The notes under the pieces were generated by a model, which saw nothing but the letters and a program-made list of their open reading frames with translations, was not told where the DNA came from and ran no database searches. A stretch of 64,000 nucleotides of DNA from Clavelina lepadiformis (lineage: Eukaryota; Chordata; Ascidiacea; Aplousobranchia; Clavelinidae). The stretch spans positions 3,224,001-3,288,000 of the forward strand of contig NC_135242.1 of the NCBI RefSeq assembly GCF_947623445.1, given 5' to 3'. Shown piece by piece: positions 49,490-62,203 of this stretch (within the stretch, counting starts at the first letter, position 1; every line of letters starts with the position of its first letter). The position numbers were made by a program, and so were the translations under genes.

Positions 49490-52400
49490 TAAGTACTTGT
49501 GTAAATCGCAAAAGTGCATGTGTAGCGAAAGTGAAAGAGCTGAGCGAAAAGCACATACACACAAACTGTAACCGACATTGGTTGAACAAAGAATTCTTAA
49601 CATTGGTTAATGGTAATTTTATTGAGCCAAAAAGTAAGTTTGCTGATCTAATACATATCATTAGTCTCTACATATATACATTGAATTTCCAAACATAAAA
49701 TCAAAGTGTTGCATTTCAGGGAATGGGCACAGGTTTTCATAGATACAGTACCACTCCTTTGGGTGCTTGCGGAAAATCTGAATGTCCAATTTCTGTTTTC
49801 AAGTTCAAAACAAAATTTAAACCCAGTTTTCGAGTAAAAAAGTCATGCCAACAATCATCATATACATGTAGGCAAACAAAAATCTATTGCTTTGTAGTAT
49901 ATAAAATACTTTCATCAGCTCATTATTTACCTAAGTACGTCGCTACAACATGAAAATGAGCTCACTACATGCAGTCTTGCCTTCACATTCGTACCTTTTT
50001 TATATTTTCCGGTTGTTTTAACTTTGGCAATTACAATTTTTTAAGTTTTATATCAACAAGGTGACAATTGTTTACAACATGCATTTTACATGTCACGCAT
50101 TTCTGCACTTTAAAGATATTATGAATGATATCATGACTCAATTTCCATACATTTAAAATAGGAAAACTTTTAAATTTACGTTTGATTAACTTTAACTTAA
50201 GAATAAGTAAAAGTTTTATGTGACAAGAAACAATAAACATCTGTAAGCATAGACCTAGTTAGGTCAACTGAGATTAGAGCGCAATCAGGACGAACGTTAG
50301 ATTATAGCCTATACAATTGATAACATTTTTTGTATTTTGGAAGATAGATTTAAAAAACGAGGCAAAAAGAGGACGACTCACATGTTATATCATTGTCAAC
50401 ACATCAAACAAAAGACACATGCTAGACTGGAAAGTAAGTTGGCTTTTGAAAAAAATGTAGGCTAATGAATGCAGAGATCCGAATTTGGTGTGGCTGTGTG
50501 CAATGGAGTGAATGGACTGAACTCTTTGTGTATTTATAGAAAAACACACCTAGCCTATAGCCTACGAAACGATGAACGTTAAACTTTACGCTACCGGTAT
50601 AAGTCTGCGGTTTAATGATCCTGCATTTAATCCAGTCACAGTCTACAACATAATAATCTTTAGGAGTAACATAGGCCTAGCCTAGCAGCCCACAGCACTA
50701 GCTAGAAATATTTCTCCCACGTTTCGTCTCATCATTGTTTTGTCCTGTCGTTCTTTGTCGTTTCCTCTTCTACCAACAACATTTCCATGGTTGAGTCAAT
50801 TGTTAACCGACCCTAGCGGTATCTTGCCATCGCCATCCCAGTAAAACTTTATACATGTTTACAAACACATATTGCAAAATTCTATCCTACCGGAGAAATT
50901 CTGCTAAATTTTCCGTAATTTTATTTATTTATTAACTGGAAAAGTAAATAACAAACGGAAAATTGTTTTACCTAGAACACAAATTATTGCCTGGCGGCCC
51001 GTTGGTTCACTGCAACGAAAAGGTACTTTCCCAGAAGACAAGTGCGGTAACCAGGTGTTAGCACAAACCTCACAGTAGCTTACATTATTTCAAACGTGCG
51101 ATGATTAAAAAAAGAACTGATGGTTTATTTCAACCAAGCAACTGGATAACTCGGTTGTATTTCCATTTTTTAAGTTTAACAATCAATGGCTAAGGCTAAA
51201 GTAATACAGGTAATGGCGAAAAATAAACTATACGAATTATGCGCTTGTCAGGAAAGTAAAGACCCGTCAACCCACTCTTGTCATCTCATGAATTGACATG
51301 GTATCACAATTTTTATTTTCGGGTTAGCGAAAATTATTTGCACCGACAGCAGCAAGCCTCGTTCTTACCTTGCTCAAGAGCATTAGACTACAACGGTAGC
51401 GCAACTGGGAATCATGTGGCAGACTGTGTACAGTGCATTGTGTTATGTTACTACATAATGTGAATACTAGCCAACCATCATAACGGAACGAATATGGAGA
51501 AAAAAGCTAATGTATTTACGTTGTGGCGGTTGGCACCGTGTAAACTTCACGACATTGGGCAATTCCTTTTAATTTCTTTGTTTTACTGAATTCTTTACAA
51601 TCCTCGTTAATTTCGCGTTGATTGCTTTGCTCAATATTCCGTTCACCGTTTATCAAGTGCTTCTGTTGTCCATTTGTTTCTTGAGTTACTAGTTCAAAAT
51701 AGTATTATTTTCTAATACGTGTTGGTCGATTAATCCCTATGGAAGTGCTGCCGTGAAAGACAGGCATAAGGACCTCATAAGGAGAAGATGAGTTCCGCTC
51801 TCATTCTAGCTTCTGACGATGGTCAAGATAGCTCTGTCATCCGTCGTCCGGGACGGCTTTTATGATTGTAGGCTGTTCGTCGGACGATTCCCGTAGAGCC
51901 TCATCGCTAATCGTCAGGGACGGCCACAACGCAATAATTCATTGATTATAAGTCGGTAAGTTCGCCCTCTTCAATTGCTGTTGAATCGCTCTTCGGATTG
52001 AGTTTAAACTAAGTGCTGGTGTACTCACTCGATGTGTCATTTAATTAGCCTATAGTCGTCAATCATCAAACCCTTTGTGTTAATATAAGGTTATAAGTTA
52101 TGTTGAATATGTTGTGTTACTCAGAGATCATTTTGGCGATGTGTTACTAGCTACAAGGGTAATTCACCCACACAGATGTTTGTTCATAAGTCGTAGTGAG
52201 TCCTTTGCCGCTACTGCTGTGGAAGGTACCACAAATGTAAAGTCAATGTAGCTTAAATGTACATAAAGCACAGAGTTCCTTACACCCTTTGTGGCGTGGT
52301 GTCGGTTGCCGACATCTCATTGCGTGCAAACTTTTTGCAACACGAAGATTTGTACAATATTAACGTTAATATTGCGATAAGGTTTAAACAGTGCTGACCA

Positions 52401-53838
52401 AACTAATTCTCGTGTGCATTGCAATTAACTATAGGCAAACAATACGTTAGGATAAAAAGAAACACAAGGCTACCTAGTACCAGTTGCAACGTATAATAAT
52501 AATTAGGTAATTTTTAGAAAGATTGCGTGTTGTGGATAAAATTAGAAGTTGGTCCGCAATAATTTTTCAGGTTATTCATAAGGTTCGGCAACAAAGCAGA
52601 TGTTTACAGTAATTGTAAGTAGTGCAACAAGGCAATGTTTTACGCGGAAACAGCACCACATTCTGAAAAATGTTGCACTTCGCCTGTATTGACTGAGGGA
52701 TGCGCTTTAGTGCTTTTGTAGTTTAACATTTTGGGTTAACTATTGTCGTGTCAGACTTGTTTAAGTTACAGCATTTTCCACTTTAACCGCTAGTAGGCGG
52801 CTGCATGAACGAAGCTTTACTCATGTTTGCACTGCAGCGACCTAAAAGTTTTTAGTAGTTTGTCGCTGGTTGACGCTCTTAAGCAGCAACGCATTTTGCA
52901 AAACATCCTGCATAAATCACTGCGTGTACCTTTTCCATTCTTCATACAGATTCTACGATTCTACTGTTACACTATTAAAGTCGTGAGCTCATAAGGTTAA
53001 TATTTATTTAACATATCAGCGAGAGCATTCGCAGCAACCTTTGGGGTCAGGAGTCAGATCTACTTCTCGGAATATAACGACCCAACCGCATAACCTCACC
53101 ATGGTACTATAGCACAATGAAAGACATTGCGCTACATATATGTTGTTGAGCTGTTCCTGATTCACAACTGCGGCTAACTTGGTATTATTTGATTGGAAAA
53201 TAACATGCTCCAAAGCACAGGCATAACTTGACGTGGAGAGACGTCTCAAAAGAGCGTCTGTGACGATTGACTCGAAATGCGAACAGGGAATAAAGAGAAA
53301 AACACAATAATTCTTCGGACAAATAAACGTGGTTCGCCAATGAAATCAAGTCATGTTAGTTGCATATTTCGCCCATAAGCAGTTCATTATCACACGTATA
53401 TGTGCAAGGCAATAATTAATTATTTATGCTAAACATATAATTTTCCTTGTAGACGTCAAAGGCGGTAAGAACACCGGAGTAAGCGAAAAAGTTTAACGAG
53501 CAGCGCAACTTGATCACGAAAATATTTAACTTTGCACTGTACGTTGCACATCTTTCGTCAGAACAAGTACAGCAGCAGCAACCAGCACTTAAGACAAGCG
53601 CTGGCGAGGTTAGGAAGATGACTGATGTGTTATATATAACTAAAGATAAAGTTAAGGTTAGTGAAATTTTATTTCTACTTACAATATTAACTTTTAGATA
53701 AATTAAATCCAATTGTCTTTATACTCAATTTTGACACAGTGCATCTCCAAAACGCTAAAGACTCACGGTACATAAGCTTTTTTCAAATCAGTAATTGAAG
53801 GTACGACGGCGCTTTCAGCAAAACGCTAAATATGCTGA
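49490..53838. other. Gene-poor, repeat-bearing region
   Basis: About 4.3 kb without a supported gene. It holds the 5' flank of UBE2G1, GC-richer patches at 51760-51960 with repeated gggacggc words, a short palindrome (gtcggttgccgac) near 52304, and the dispersed repeat at 53016-53340. Short open frames on both strands lack family matches. Confidence 0.4.
53016..53340. repeat. Unclassified dispersed repeat, relative of 40060-40210
   Basis: The right half shares ordered blocks with 40060-40210 (cacaactgcggctaac, gagacgtctcaaaagagcgt, aatgcgaacaggg, acaataattcttcgg). Read on the minus strand, the left half contains ggttatgcggttgggtcgtt, then atattccg, vaguely like a decayed tRNA-derived SINE head. 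The class was not decided. Confidence 0.5.
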
Positions 53839-56800
53839 TTAACAAGTCAAATATTCCATGCGTAACGTAGGATATTCGTGCCATTCCTGTACAATAAAGC
53901 GAAAATATCTGCTGTGGATAGGTTGAGGGAAGTAATTTTGAGCTTTTTCATCGGTATTTTCTGCAATTCTCGGAAACACCTAAAACACAAACATATCAGA
54001 CTGTCCTAAATTCACAACATTATAGGATGCGGTTTGATTTGCAGCAAAATCGTGTTTTTGCTTCTGTGCGTTTCAGCGAGAAACAGCGCTGCAACATCTC
54101 TGTGTTATTGATAAGTTTAGTTTGTTGTAAATAACAATCTCCTATATAGGCTATAATAGAAATTCTGTGAAAATACCTACCACGTCTGTACCATTCCGGT
54201 TTTGTATTGTTCGCAACTCGTCTGCGGAATTTCCGTACGATATCTTGAAAGCGGAAACCCAGAACTGGTGTTGAGGATCACCCTGCGTTACCACGCCAAC
54301 TACTAGCGTTGTTGTTTTCAAGTCCACTTGAAGCCATTCACCAACTCTATCTGTTCATGATAGGTAATGCATTTTAGGGGACTTGTTGCTAAATCACTAT
54401 AAAGCTCTTGAAACTTTGAAAACTATACCAAAATTAATGGTTTAGAACAAATGTATATACTCGTATATAACCTAGGCTTTAGCGTTATAATTTTGTGATG
54501 TTCCATTTTTCTCGTAACAAGCCTTGTCCAAGATCAAAAATTGATTTTTAAAAATAGTACTTGTCTTAGGATACCAACAACCCCGATGTCCGGATGCTGC
54601 GTGCTGGTCCAGCCTCCCATATTTCGGCAGAAATTGGTTGTCGTAGTGAGTAGAAGCAGTTATGTCGTCGTCGTCCACTCTGCCGTCCGCCGTTCCAACT
54701 CCCTCAGTATTGGTGCAGATATCAGCTTTGAAGGTGTATTTAGGTGTTTATGACGCAATATATGCTGCATTATGGCCAAAACAGTAATATAACTTGCAGT
54801 TCATACTCACAACAATCGTCTCCTTCATATCCTGGATCGCATTCACAGGAGAAATCTTGGTTGCTCGATATGCAAGTTGCTCTCTCTCCGCATGGATTGC
54901 CATGGCAAGGATCAACTGAAAATATTAAACATGTCAATTGAAGTGAAATTATATAATCTTGTAACAATTATTTCTCGGAGGCATAACTTACTTATTACAG
55001 AACAGTCGTGGCCGCTGTATCCTTCATCACAATCACATACAAAGTAATTGTTTTTGTTGACGCAGACTCCGTTTTCACCGCATGGTTCGAGATTACATTG
55101 ATCAACTTTAATACAAGAGTCTAAGTAAGCTAACTGGCAATATAATTAGACGTAGTTGAAGGTGCGTATGTTTGGGACCTTCTCTAATAAATCGTTTTTG
55201 TTCAATCGAAAATTCTCAAAATTTCTAACCAACACACTGTGGTGGTCCACTTGTCCATGTTTTGTTCTTTCGACAAGTTGCAACGAGAATCTCGTCGATT
55301 TCGTCAACCATTCCATATCCTTTATCGCAGGAGTACGATATACTGCCTAGGTGAGGCACACTCTCCAGTTCTGTTGATATGCTTCCGTGTGTTGGCGCAT
55401 CAGGTACTTTGCATTCAATTCCTGGAAAAAGAACCGAATATAGCATTTCGATTTTGTTAAATCAATTGCTCTTCACTGTCAACAGATTTTCCGTATGATT
55501 GTTTAAAATCGAGAGAGTAATTGATTTATGACGTGCAGATGTTTATCCTGGAGTAAAAATAACCAAGCTTAAAATGCAAGCACTTGGTGGCAATATAAGC
55601 ACTAACTTCATTTGGCAACCATCGAGCTTACAATAAAACGTAAAAGCCGCTGATGACAAAAAAAGATGAAGAAGGTTGGACAATAATTTTACTGCTTGAA
55701 AACACTTTTGTCTTTTTGTTAATCCGATAAACGCAAGCTTACTTATAGAGCAGTCGTGACCTTCATAACCTTCATCGCAATTGCAAGCAAACCCGCCATC
55801 TAGGCTCGTACAAGCTCCTCTGTTCAAACAAGGATGATGGTCGCATCGGTCGACTGCAAAACATCAAAAGTAGATTAGCTTTATGTGTTCGTTTATTTTT
55901 GCTGTAACGTTTAAATCCGATAATACCACGTTAAAATTTGGTGGTACTTTTTGCTATGTGAGTCATCAAATCTGCGGTTGCATTTCTAGGAAGAAAATTG
56001 GTTTGAACTCGAACGTTCTCGACCACTTGAAGTTTTTCAATTTAGCGCTTGTAGTTATAAACTGTGTTAACAATTTTTTGTGTTTAATTAACTTGCTTCA
56101 GTAACAACAAGAAGCAACTCAACAACTTCAAAACATTTACCCTTACAACTTTGACCATATTTCGGAATATTTTTCCTTTAGTCTAACTATAACGCATCTT
56201 CAATCACTATATTTTATGCCTAGCTGCAAATGAGAAATTTACAACCAAATTAAACGTTTCACCTTTGCTTACGTATTGATGCATGTAGTTTAGGTTGGCA
56301 ATCATGGCTGTCAGATTGGTGATCGTTTCTGAAAAACAAGCAAAAACTTGAGGAAAAGAACATGAAAAAAGTAAAAAGTTTAAAATATCATTATAATTAA
56401 CGAGAAGGGTTGCGATGAAATCTTTAAGTTACTATGCATGGTTATCGCCATATTAACCACCAAAGTAAATCATGATTATGTTACCATTCATGGCTTCTAT
56501 TTTAGCTGTCAGTCTTTCTATTTCGCTTGGAGAGCAACCACAAACACCTGGCAGACCAGGAATCCCTTGCGGTCCCGGTGGTCCTTGAAATTGCAAAAAA
56601 ATTTTTTGTTTTAAAATCTACCCACAAAGCTTGAGATTAAACATTCAAAAAGTGTAATCATGAAAATAACGTGAAACACGATACGACCACATAAACTATA
56701 CGTGGATGGGAACAAAGTGTCAAGGCGTGAGAAATGTTATTGGCGATAGCGCAATTATTTGGTAGAGACATGGGTAAAAGTGTTAAAGCAAAACATGTTT

Positions 56801-56976
56801 ATATTTGTACCTAAAGCTCCCTGCTTGCCAGGTCTTCCAGATACTGGATTAATTGTACTGGTGACCTCGCTTAACCCCAGGTCACTGGTCCGCCTCACAG
56901 GCATACAAACTTCGTCGTTCTCTTTGGTCACGTGGCTTATCAACAAGAGGATGACAGATTTGATGAAGATCTTCAT
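53839..56976 (-). CDS. Secreted collagen-like / EGF / CCP / EGF / EGF / F5-8C protein
   Basis: Ten exons: 56811-56976, 56485-56583, 56263-56328, 55743-55853, 55230-55421, 54992-55105, 54811-54915, 54561-54725, 54181-54350 and 53839-53979. All are in phase (1329 bases, 442 residues), and almost every domain border is a phase-1 exon border. Order: signal peptide (MKIFIKSVILLLISHV), a short Gly-X-Y stretch split by intron 1 (GRPGKQGALG / GPPGPQGIPGLPG), a short heptad-like region (about 75-105), EGF (111-147), CCP/sushi (148-211), EGF (212-249), EGF (250-284) and one F5/8C discoidin domain (285-442; GRVDDDDITAS, YGRLD, GEWLQVDLK, ARY-like SRYFRF, terminal LTC). It should be an extracellular oligomeric ligand-binding protein, perhaps adhesive or immune; this is inference. 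No single vertebrate orthologue was recognised. Confidence 0.88.
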
Positions 56977-57528
56977 TTTTCTGGAAAAAAGAAAAATGTG
57001 TTGATAAAACACTATCGATAACTCAAATGTTATAAAATAAACAAAAGATAAATCGTATGTAAGTGTTTTAATAATTTTTGTGAAATGAGTGTTTAACGGG
57101 ATTGTCTTGTCCGCTTTATTGTTTTTGTAAAGTTTTGTTGAAAGCGTTTTCATATTCAGTCACTCTTGATTTCATTAAATCCAGCGTTTGCTATTGATTC
57201 AATTTCAAAACGGAACACATCAATCGGGACTTATTTGGCATTGATTTCTCTGCAAAGATGTTTTGCTTGAAATCTTTATCAGATTATTCCAACCGCATGG
57301 CACATAGCGACACCAAAAGAAACAACTCGCTTTTACATTTGCATTTATATTAATAAACAACCAGGTTAACAGAGATGTGTCGAACACGAAAGCGTGGCAC
57401 AAATTTACCATTTCACGAATATTATCAGTCATGCAAGCTTTATTCCCAGGTTTAACAGAACTTTTATATTTTCCCAAATAAAAACGAACAATTATTCTCG
57501 CAACAAGATTCCTTTCAGATAAATATAG

Positions 57529-57756
57529 GGTGTACCGACACTTAATCACGCGACACTTAATCACGCGACGCTTAATCACCGACATATAATCACTAGGACA
57601 CTTAATCACACGACGCATAATCACTAGGACATTTAATCACGCGACACATAATCACTAGGACATTTAATCACGCGACACATAATCACTAGGACATTTAATC
57701 ACGCGACTTTGATACTTAAGTATCAAAGTGTGATACGTGATTAAGTGTCACCAAAC
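57529..57756. mobile_element. Inverted-repeat element with 31-bp minisatellite and 24-bp palindrome
   Basis: Outer ends ggtgtaccgacacttaatca and tgattaagtgtcaccaaacc form an imperfect inverted repeat. Inside, variants of the words c(a/g)cttaatcac and cataatcactagga alternate. Three identical 31-base units run 57616-57708 (cataatcactaggacattta, then atcacgcgaca). At 57706-57729 lies a perfect 24-base palindrome centred on TTAA. The superfamily is unknown. It lies about 550 bases upstream of the F5/8C gene. Confidence 0.7.
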
Positions 57757-57759
57757 CAA

Positions 57760-59943
57760 ATATAGACGTCTTCAAAAAATTTCGAGGCAATCACTACTAT
57801 CAGGCTGGATTTTATCAAGCGCACAGTTTGGTTAAGCTTATACTCGCGCAACATTTAGTCTCTGTTTGACAAATGACTTCGATATATCTTATATAGCTGT
57901 TGTCTTGTGACAATACAGGGGCAAAGAGCCATAAAAAGGTGAAAAAAGCGAAAGAGCAATGAGCGTGTAACAAATGCTAGTAAGGTCGCTGGTGATTAAT
58001 CCAGAAAAGGAGAACAGCAATTTAAATAAGACAAACCATGAATCATGAGTTCTTACAAATTTTAAAGCAAAAAGCTTTGATTTCCACCAGAAGCCTATTT
58101 TCCTATTTCGAGATGTCTACAATTTAGAAAAGAAAACATGAAGTATAAAAGAGCTAGCAATAAAACAATTTTTAAAACATTCAGGAGTTTATTTTAAATA
58201 ACAGTAAGATCCAGATTCTTCATATACTTCCAATTTTTTTTCCTTTTCTTTATCAACCCAAATCACTTCTCTGACGTAATTTTTAAGCGAGTTAAGAAAA
58301 AGCTTTTTTGTTATGTTAAGTTTGCTTGTAAACAAAATTTACTTACAGGAAACAGTGAAACATTTAAGATTGCAAGTAAGTTAGAAATTAGTAGTAGAAA
58401 TTAGTTAGCTTAGAAAATAAGTTATAGCTTCAGCTTTCATACTAACCCTATTTTGAAGAGAGGCTTGCGGTGTATAGGTCAAACCGTTGTTTATTGGAAC
58501 AATTTTTAAATAATCTGTCAAGCAAATATCTCACAATGTTATGCTTTTTTGTCAATAGCTTTTAATTCAATGTTTGCTAACTTGTCAATTGCAAACCTTT
58601 ATCAATATCCTTTATCAGCTTCTTTTGGACAATGCGAAATAAAGACGCGCGACGTTTAGAAAATCAGTCTTCGTCGCACATTTGCTGTAGAATTTAAGCT
58701 TTTTCTTTAGCTAACCTTCGTCACTTTGGCTTCGACATTTGCTAAAAACAAAGGTGTTGCGAGAATTTTTTCTAGGAAATCCCAGGAAGTGGAAAAACGA
58801 GATTTCGATTTTCTTTGTTGCTTTTGTTCATTTCAGCTTGCCAGTGAAATAAGGACGACAAAACAAGCTTTGCGCCAGCTAGTGGTCATCAAAATTGTTT
58901 TTGTTGTTATTTTAAGAGGGAGGCCACAGCTGTTACATGTAAAGGCTATTTACTGTCGTCGTTTTCTGCAAAAAAGTAAAGCAGATAAACCACCTGCTGG
59001 CTATAACTAAAATGCATATAAGAAAGGTCTCCGTATACATTTTCAGCATTTAAAATCAATTAAAAAACAATCCATCCAAAATCCAGTTCAGTGATAGAAT
59101 GAAATGGGTTTAACTAAATATCTGTTTTAGTAATATTTTTTTACATATTGTAGATTCATTTAAATCGACTTAGCTACAGCCATGCTGTATTTCCGGCCGA
59201 CAAGTTAGTGGTTCTTTGAAATGTAAATTGATTTCACTAAGTGTTCAACAAGTGATGAAAGTATGTTTTAAGACAGGAAATGTTTCATTTAATATAAAAT
59301 GATTCCCTTTCATCAAACACACAGCCTACCTCGCAGGCGTAAAAATTACATTTTTATAGCTAAAACTCTCAGTTATTTTCACCATATGGTGGCGCCCTGT
59401 CAAGTACTCCTTGTGTAAAGCAATTTAGACCAATGTCATATTCCAATAATTCTTCCAGTTTGCTAAAAATTGCCATAACTTTATTATTTAGCTAAAATCG
59501 AATAGGTAAACGTTAAAATAGCATGATAACGTTTTGATTTTGTTGTTTATTTTGTAAATGCTTTACAAACTCCAACATTTGTCTTTTGACAAGCATTTAG
59601 GTATGTTTGATTTCCTGGACAAGCAATTGCTTTAAAATTCCATAAATACCTTCCACTGAAATTCAGAAGTTGTGGCAGACATTTTTATTTTTTCGTTATT
59701 TACACATACAATTTAATTTCTATACATTTTCCACAGGTTTGCTGCATTCTTCAAATAAAAGAAAAAGGTTATAGACAAAAACAGATAAAAGAACATCCAA
59801 CAAATTCAGTTGAATCACTGCATATATGAGTAAAAATATTGTAAACAATATTTCACTCCATCCTGATAGGCAGTGTTGTTTGTCGTACAAATAAACAACG
59901 GGCAATAAAAGCGATTTACATGAAATAGAATAAAAGTATATTC
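57760..59943. other. Gene-free spacer
   Basis: About 2.2 kb of AT-rich sequence between the minisatellite element and the Kazal-like gene. An open frame at 58726-59010 (+) has no family match, signal peptide or splice context. Nothing else was recognised. Confidence 0.4.
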
Positions 59944-61271
59944 CTAATATGGCGGTGGGCAGTCTCCGAGTTCATCTGGGAAGCCAGCAAACACCAAATC
60001 TTCCAATCTGAACAAACAGCAGTAGTGTTAGCTTCAAACCAATTGCGCATTACTATACTGTAAACATTCTTTGCTATAGGCAACTACGGTATATGCAAAT
60101 AAACAGTGAGATATAAAGTAATAAATTAAAGTCGAGTCATTTGAAGCTATATACTGTAGCTGTAACTTTGAAAGAATAAAATATACTGGTAAGTTTGTTA
60201 TATGAGATATTCCTGCGGCAAACAAACTCGTTTGCATTTGTGGCAATGGTATGGACGACACCATAAAAGAACTTAACAATACTGGTTACTGACAAACTAC
60301 TACAAAAATTTGATTTGTCACAATCAGTATCTATATGATAATGATTAACAAAATTAAGCCTATGGGGTGATTTTAAAAACACACGAAAAGTTCATCTCGT
60401 GTAGTACGATCATTAGCGAAAAAAAGGCTAAAATAATAAAGTTACCTACATTTGCGTTTAAATTCCTATTAGCAATATGTGTACATGACTGTCTGATTTT
60501 ACACGAAAATGATCACACAATCTCGTAACGACCCAATCACGAGTAGTGAGTTATAAGCTGTTTTATATTTGGTAAGTTATATCAAAGAACATCTTGATTC
60601 AAGTTATACCCCACCCATTCTCTTTGTTCATTCCAAAATGGGCGCACATCACACACGGGTTTGAATGCTTGAACCCGTATTGGTCGCAAACGGGCATGTA
60701 TTCTCTTGAGCAAGCGCACTGTAATTCGCGGCAAATGCATCCTTTCTGGAAGATAAAACCCACATGTTACTACTCACTTAAACGAAACTATGTCATTGAC
60801 AACATGCGTTGGCAAAATTAACGACCAGGTTGAAACACGCACCCAAAATGTTCCGTTTACGTAATTGATACGTGCAGGAACTTCGATGTCGTCACAAATT
60901 GTGGGGGAAGTTTCGCATTTCAAATCATAGTCAAACCCGTCTAGAATTTCGTAAAAATAAATTAACCGGTATATTTTTGTTTATAAGTGAAAAAGTGCAA
61001 TTAGTAAAAAACTCAGTTTTTTACAAAAGGTTTGACGGAAATTTTATATCTTAACAGTTTCATAGTCTCGAAAATAGTATAATAGAGGCTCGAGTGCCAT
61101 CAATAAGTCTTTTTGTCTATTACGTATTACCTTCTACTTACTTCTTTTGTCAAATTATAACTATAGATGTAGAATTAAAATCATAGCAAGTTATTAAAGA
61201 TACAATGACTTACAAGCCAAGTTTTGTCCGATAATAATCAGTAGTCCTATTGTCCAGATCCACTTTTCCAT
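59944..61271 (-). CDS. Small secreted Kazal-like protein
   Basis: Four exons, 61214-61271, 60843-60940, 60615-60745 and 59944-60007, are in phase and encode 116 residues. The N-terminus MEKWIWTIGLLIIIGQNLAC is a signal peptide. Exon 2 carries two Cys in an acidic segment with one N-glycosylation site (NGT). Exon 3 holds CICRELQCACSREYMPVCDQ, then YGFKHSNPCVMC. The spacing C-x7-C-x6-H-x3-C-x2-C fits the Kazal signature, with His at the usual Tyr. A last Cys lies in exon 4 (ELGDCPPPY). Kazal domains inhibit serine proteases or occur in matrix proteins such as follistatin and SPARC relatives. The first two Cys of a classical Kazal domain are unusually close here, so inhibitor activity is uncertain. 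Confidence 0.75.
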
Positions 61272-62203
61272 TACAAAGGTTATTCAGTAAAAAGTAGAAA
61301 AATATTGATACTTGTCAAACAAGGACAATAAAACCAAATTAAAATTGCGTCGCTAAATCAACAAATGGTAAACTGCTTTCAATTAAGGCTACTACCAGTT
61401 TTAAAGACGATTCGACCCTTTTTCTTATAATATGGGCTACTGTCTACTGTCTACAACCTACAACAACAGAAGATTTTGGTACACCATAGTCTTGCTGCGT
61501 GCTACACATCAATCGTTACAGTCAAACACTTAGCCTAAGATATATTTAGTTAGGCCTACACTGCTTTGAAACCTGCCTGACAATGCGATCCGTGGCTTCC
61601 TTATTTTACCGTGTCCTACCTGCTGAGTTTACTCACTTTTCCATACGCCTGAACATAATAGGCTGACACTACTTGGTAAATAAACGTGCAATACGTCACT
61701 TGAGCACAATGAAATGTATGACGTAATAGGACTAAATAGGCTACGAATGAAATGTGATTGCTGCGTAATAACTAATATCTTAAGACCGGATATCGGGTGA
61801 ATCACCTTGTGTGTATAGAAATCAGCTAGATCTGTTGTCAGCTATAAAGTATGTTTTCCCTAACGTATTGCAGTGCAATATAATTTAAAAGTATTGCGTC
61901 CATAGTTATTCACTTTCTCTATATGATTTAAATAGGACTATGTGATTTGTTTCTAAAAGGTGCAGTAACTTATTCAAACAATGTGTAAGTTTTTCATATT
62001 GAAATTATTGAAAGCTACTTAACTACACTAAATCTTTTGCAATAGGATTGGCCCACTGTAAATTATAAGTGGCTTACTCCAATAGGATAAGCTCAAAAGC
62101 AATGGTTCAAAAGCGCATGTTTGAATTTTTTTCACAGAAGCTTAACCAAGTGAATAAACCAGTCATCACAATTAAGCATTCGCTGCGTTTACGATAAAGT
62201 TTA
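61272..62203. other. Promoter side of the Kazal-like gene and 3' flank of the asparaginase gene
   Basis: About 0.9 kb of AT-rich non-coding sequence. No exon, repeat end or regulatory motif could be called with confidence. Confidence 0.45.

Noticed and set aside
57220-57624. A minus-strand frame with repeated RRVIKC units
   Set aside because: It is a translation of the minisatellite; no start context, splice sites or family match.
57616-57708. A CRISPR-like array of 31-base repeats
   Set aside because: The units are directly adjacent with no unique spacers, in a eukaryotic setting.
58726-59010. A 94-residue plus-strand protein
   Set aside because: No family match, signal peptide or splice context; amino-acid make-up looks random.
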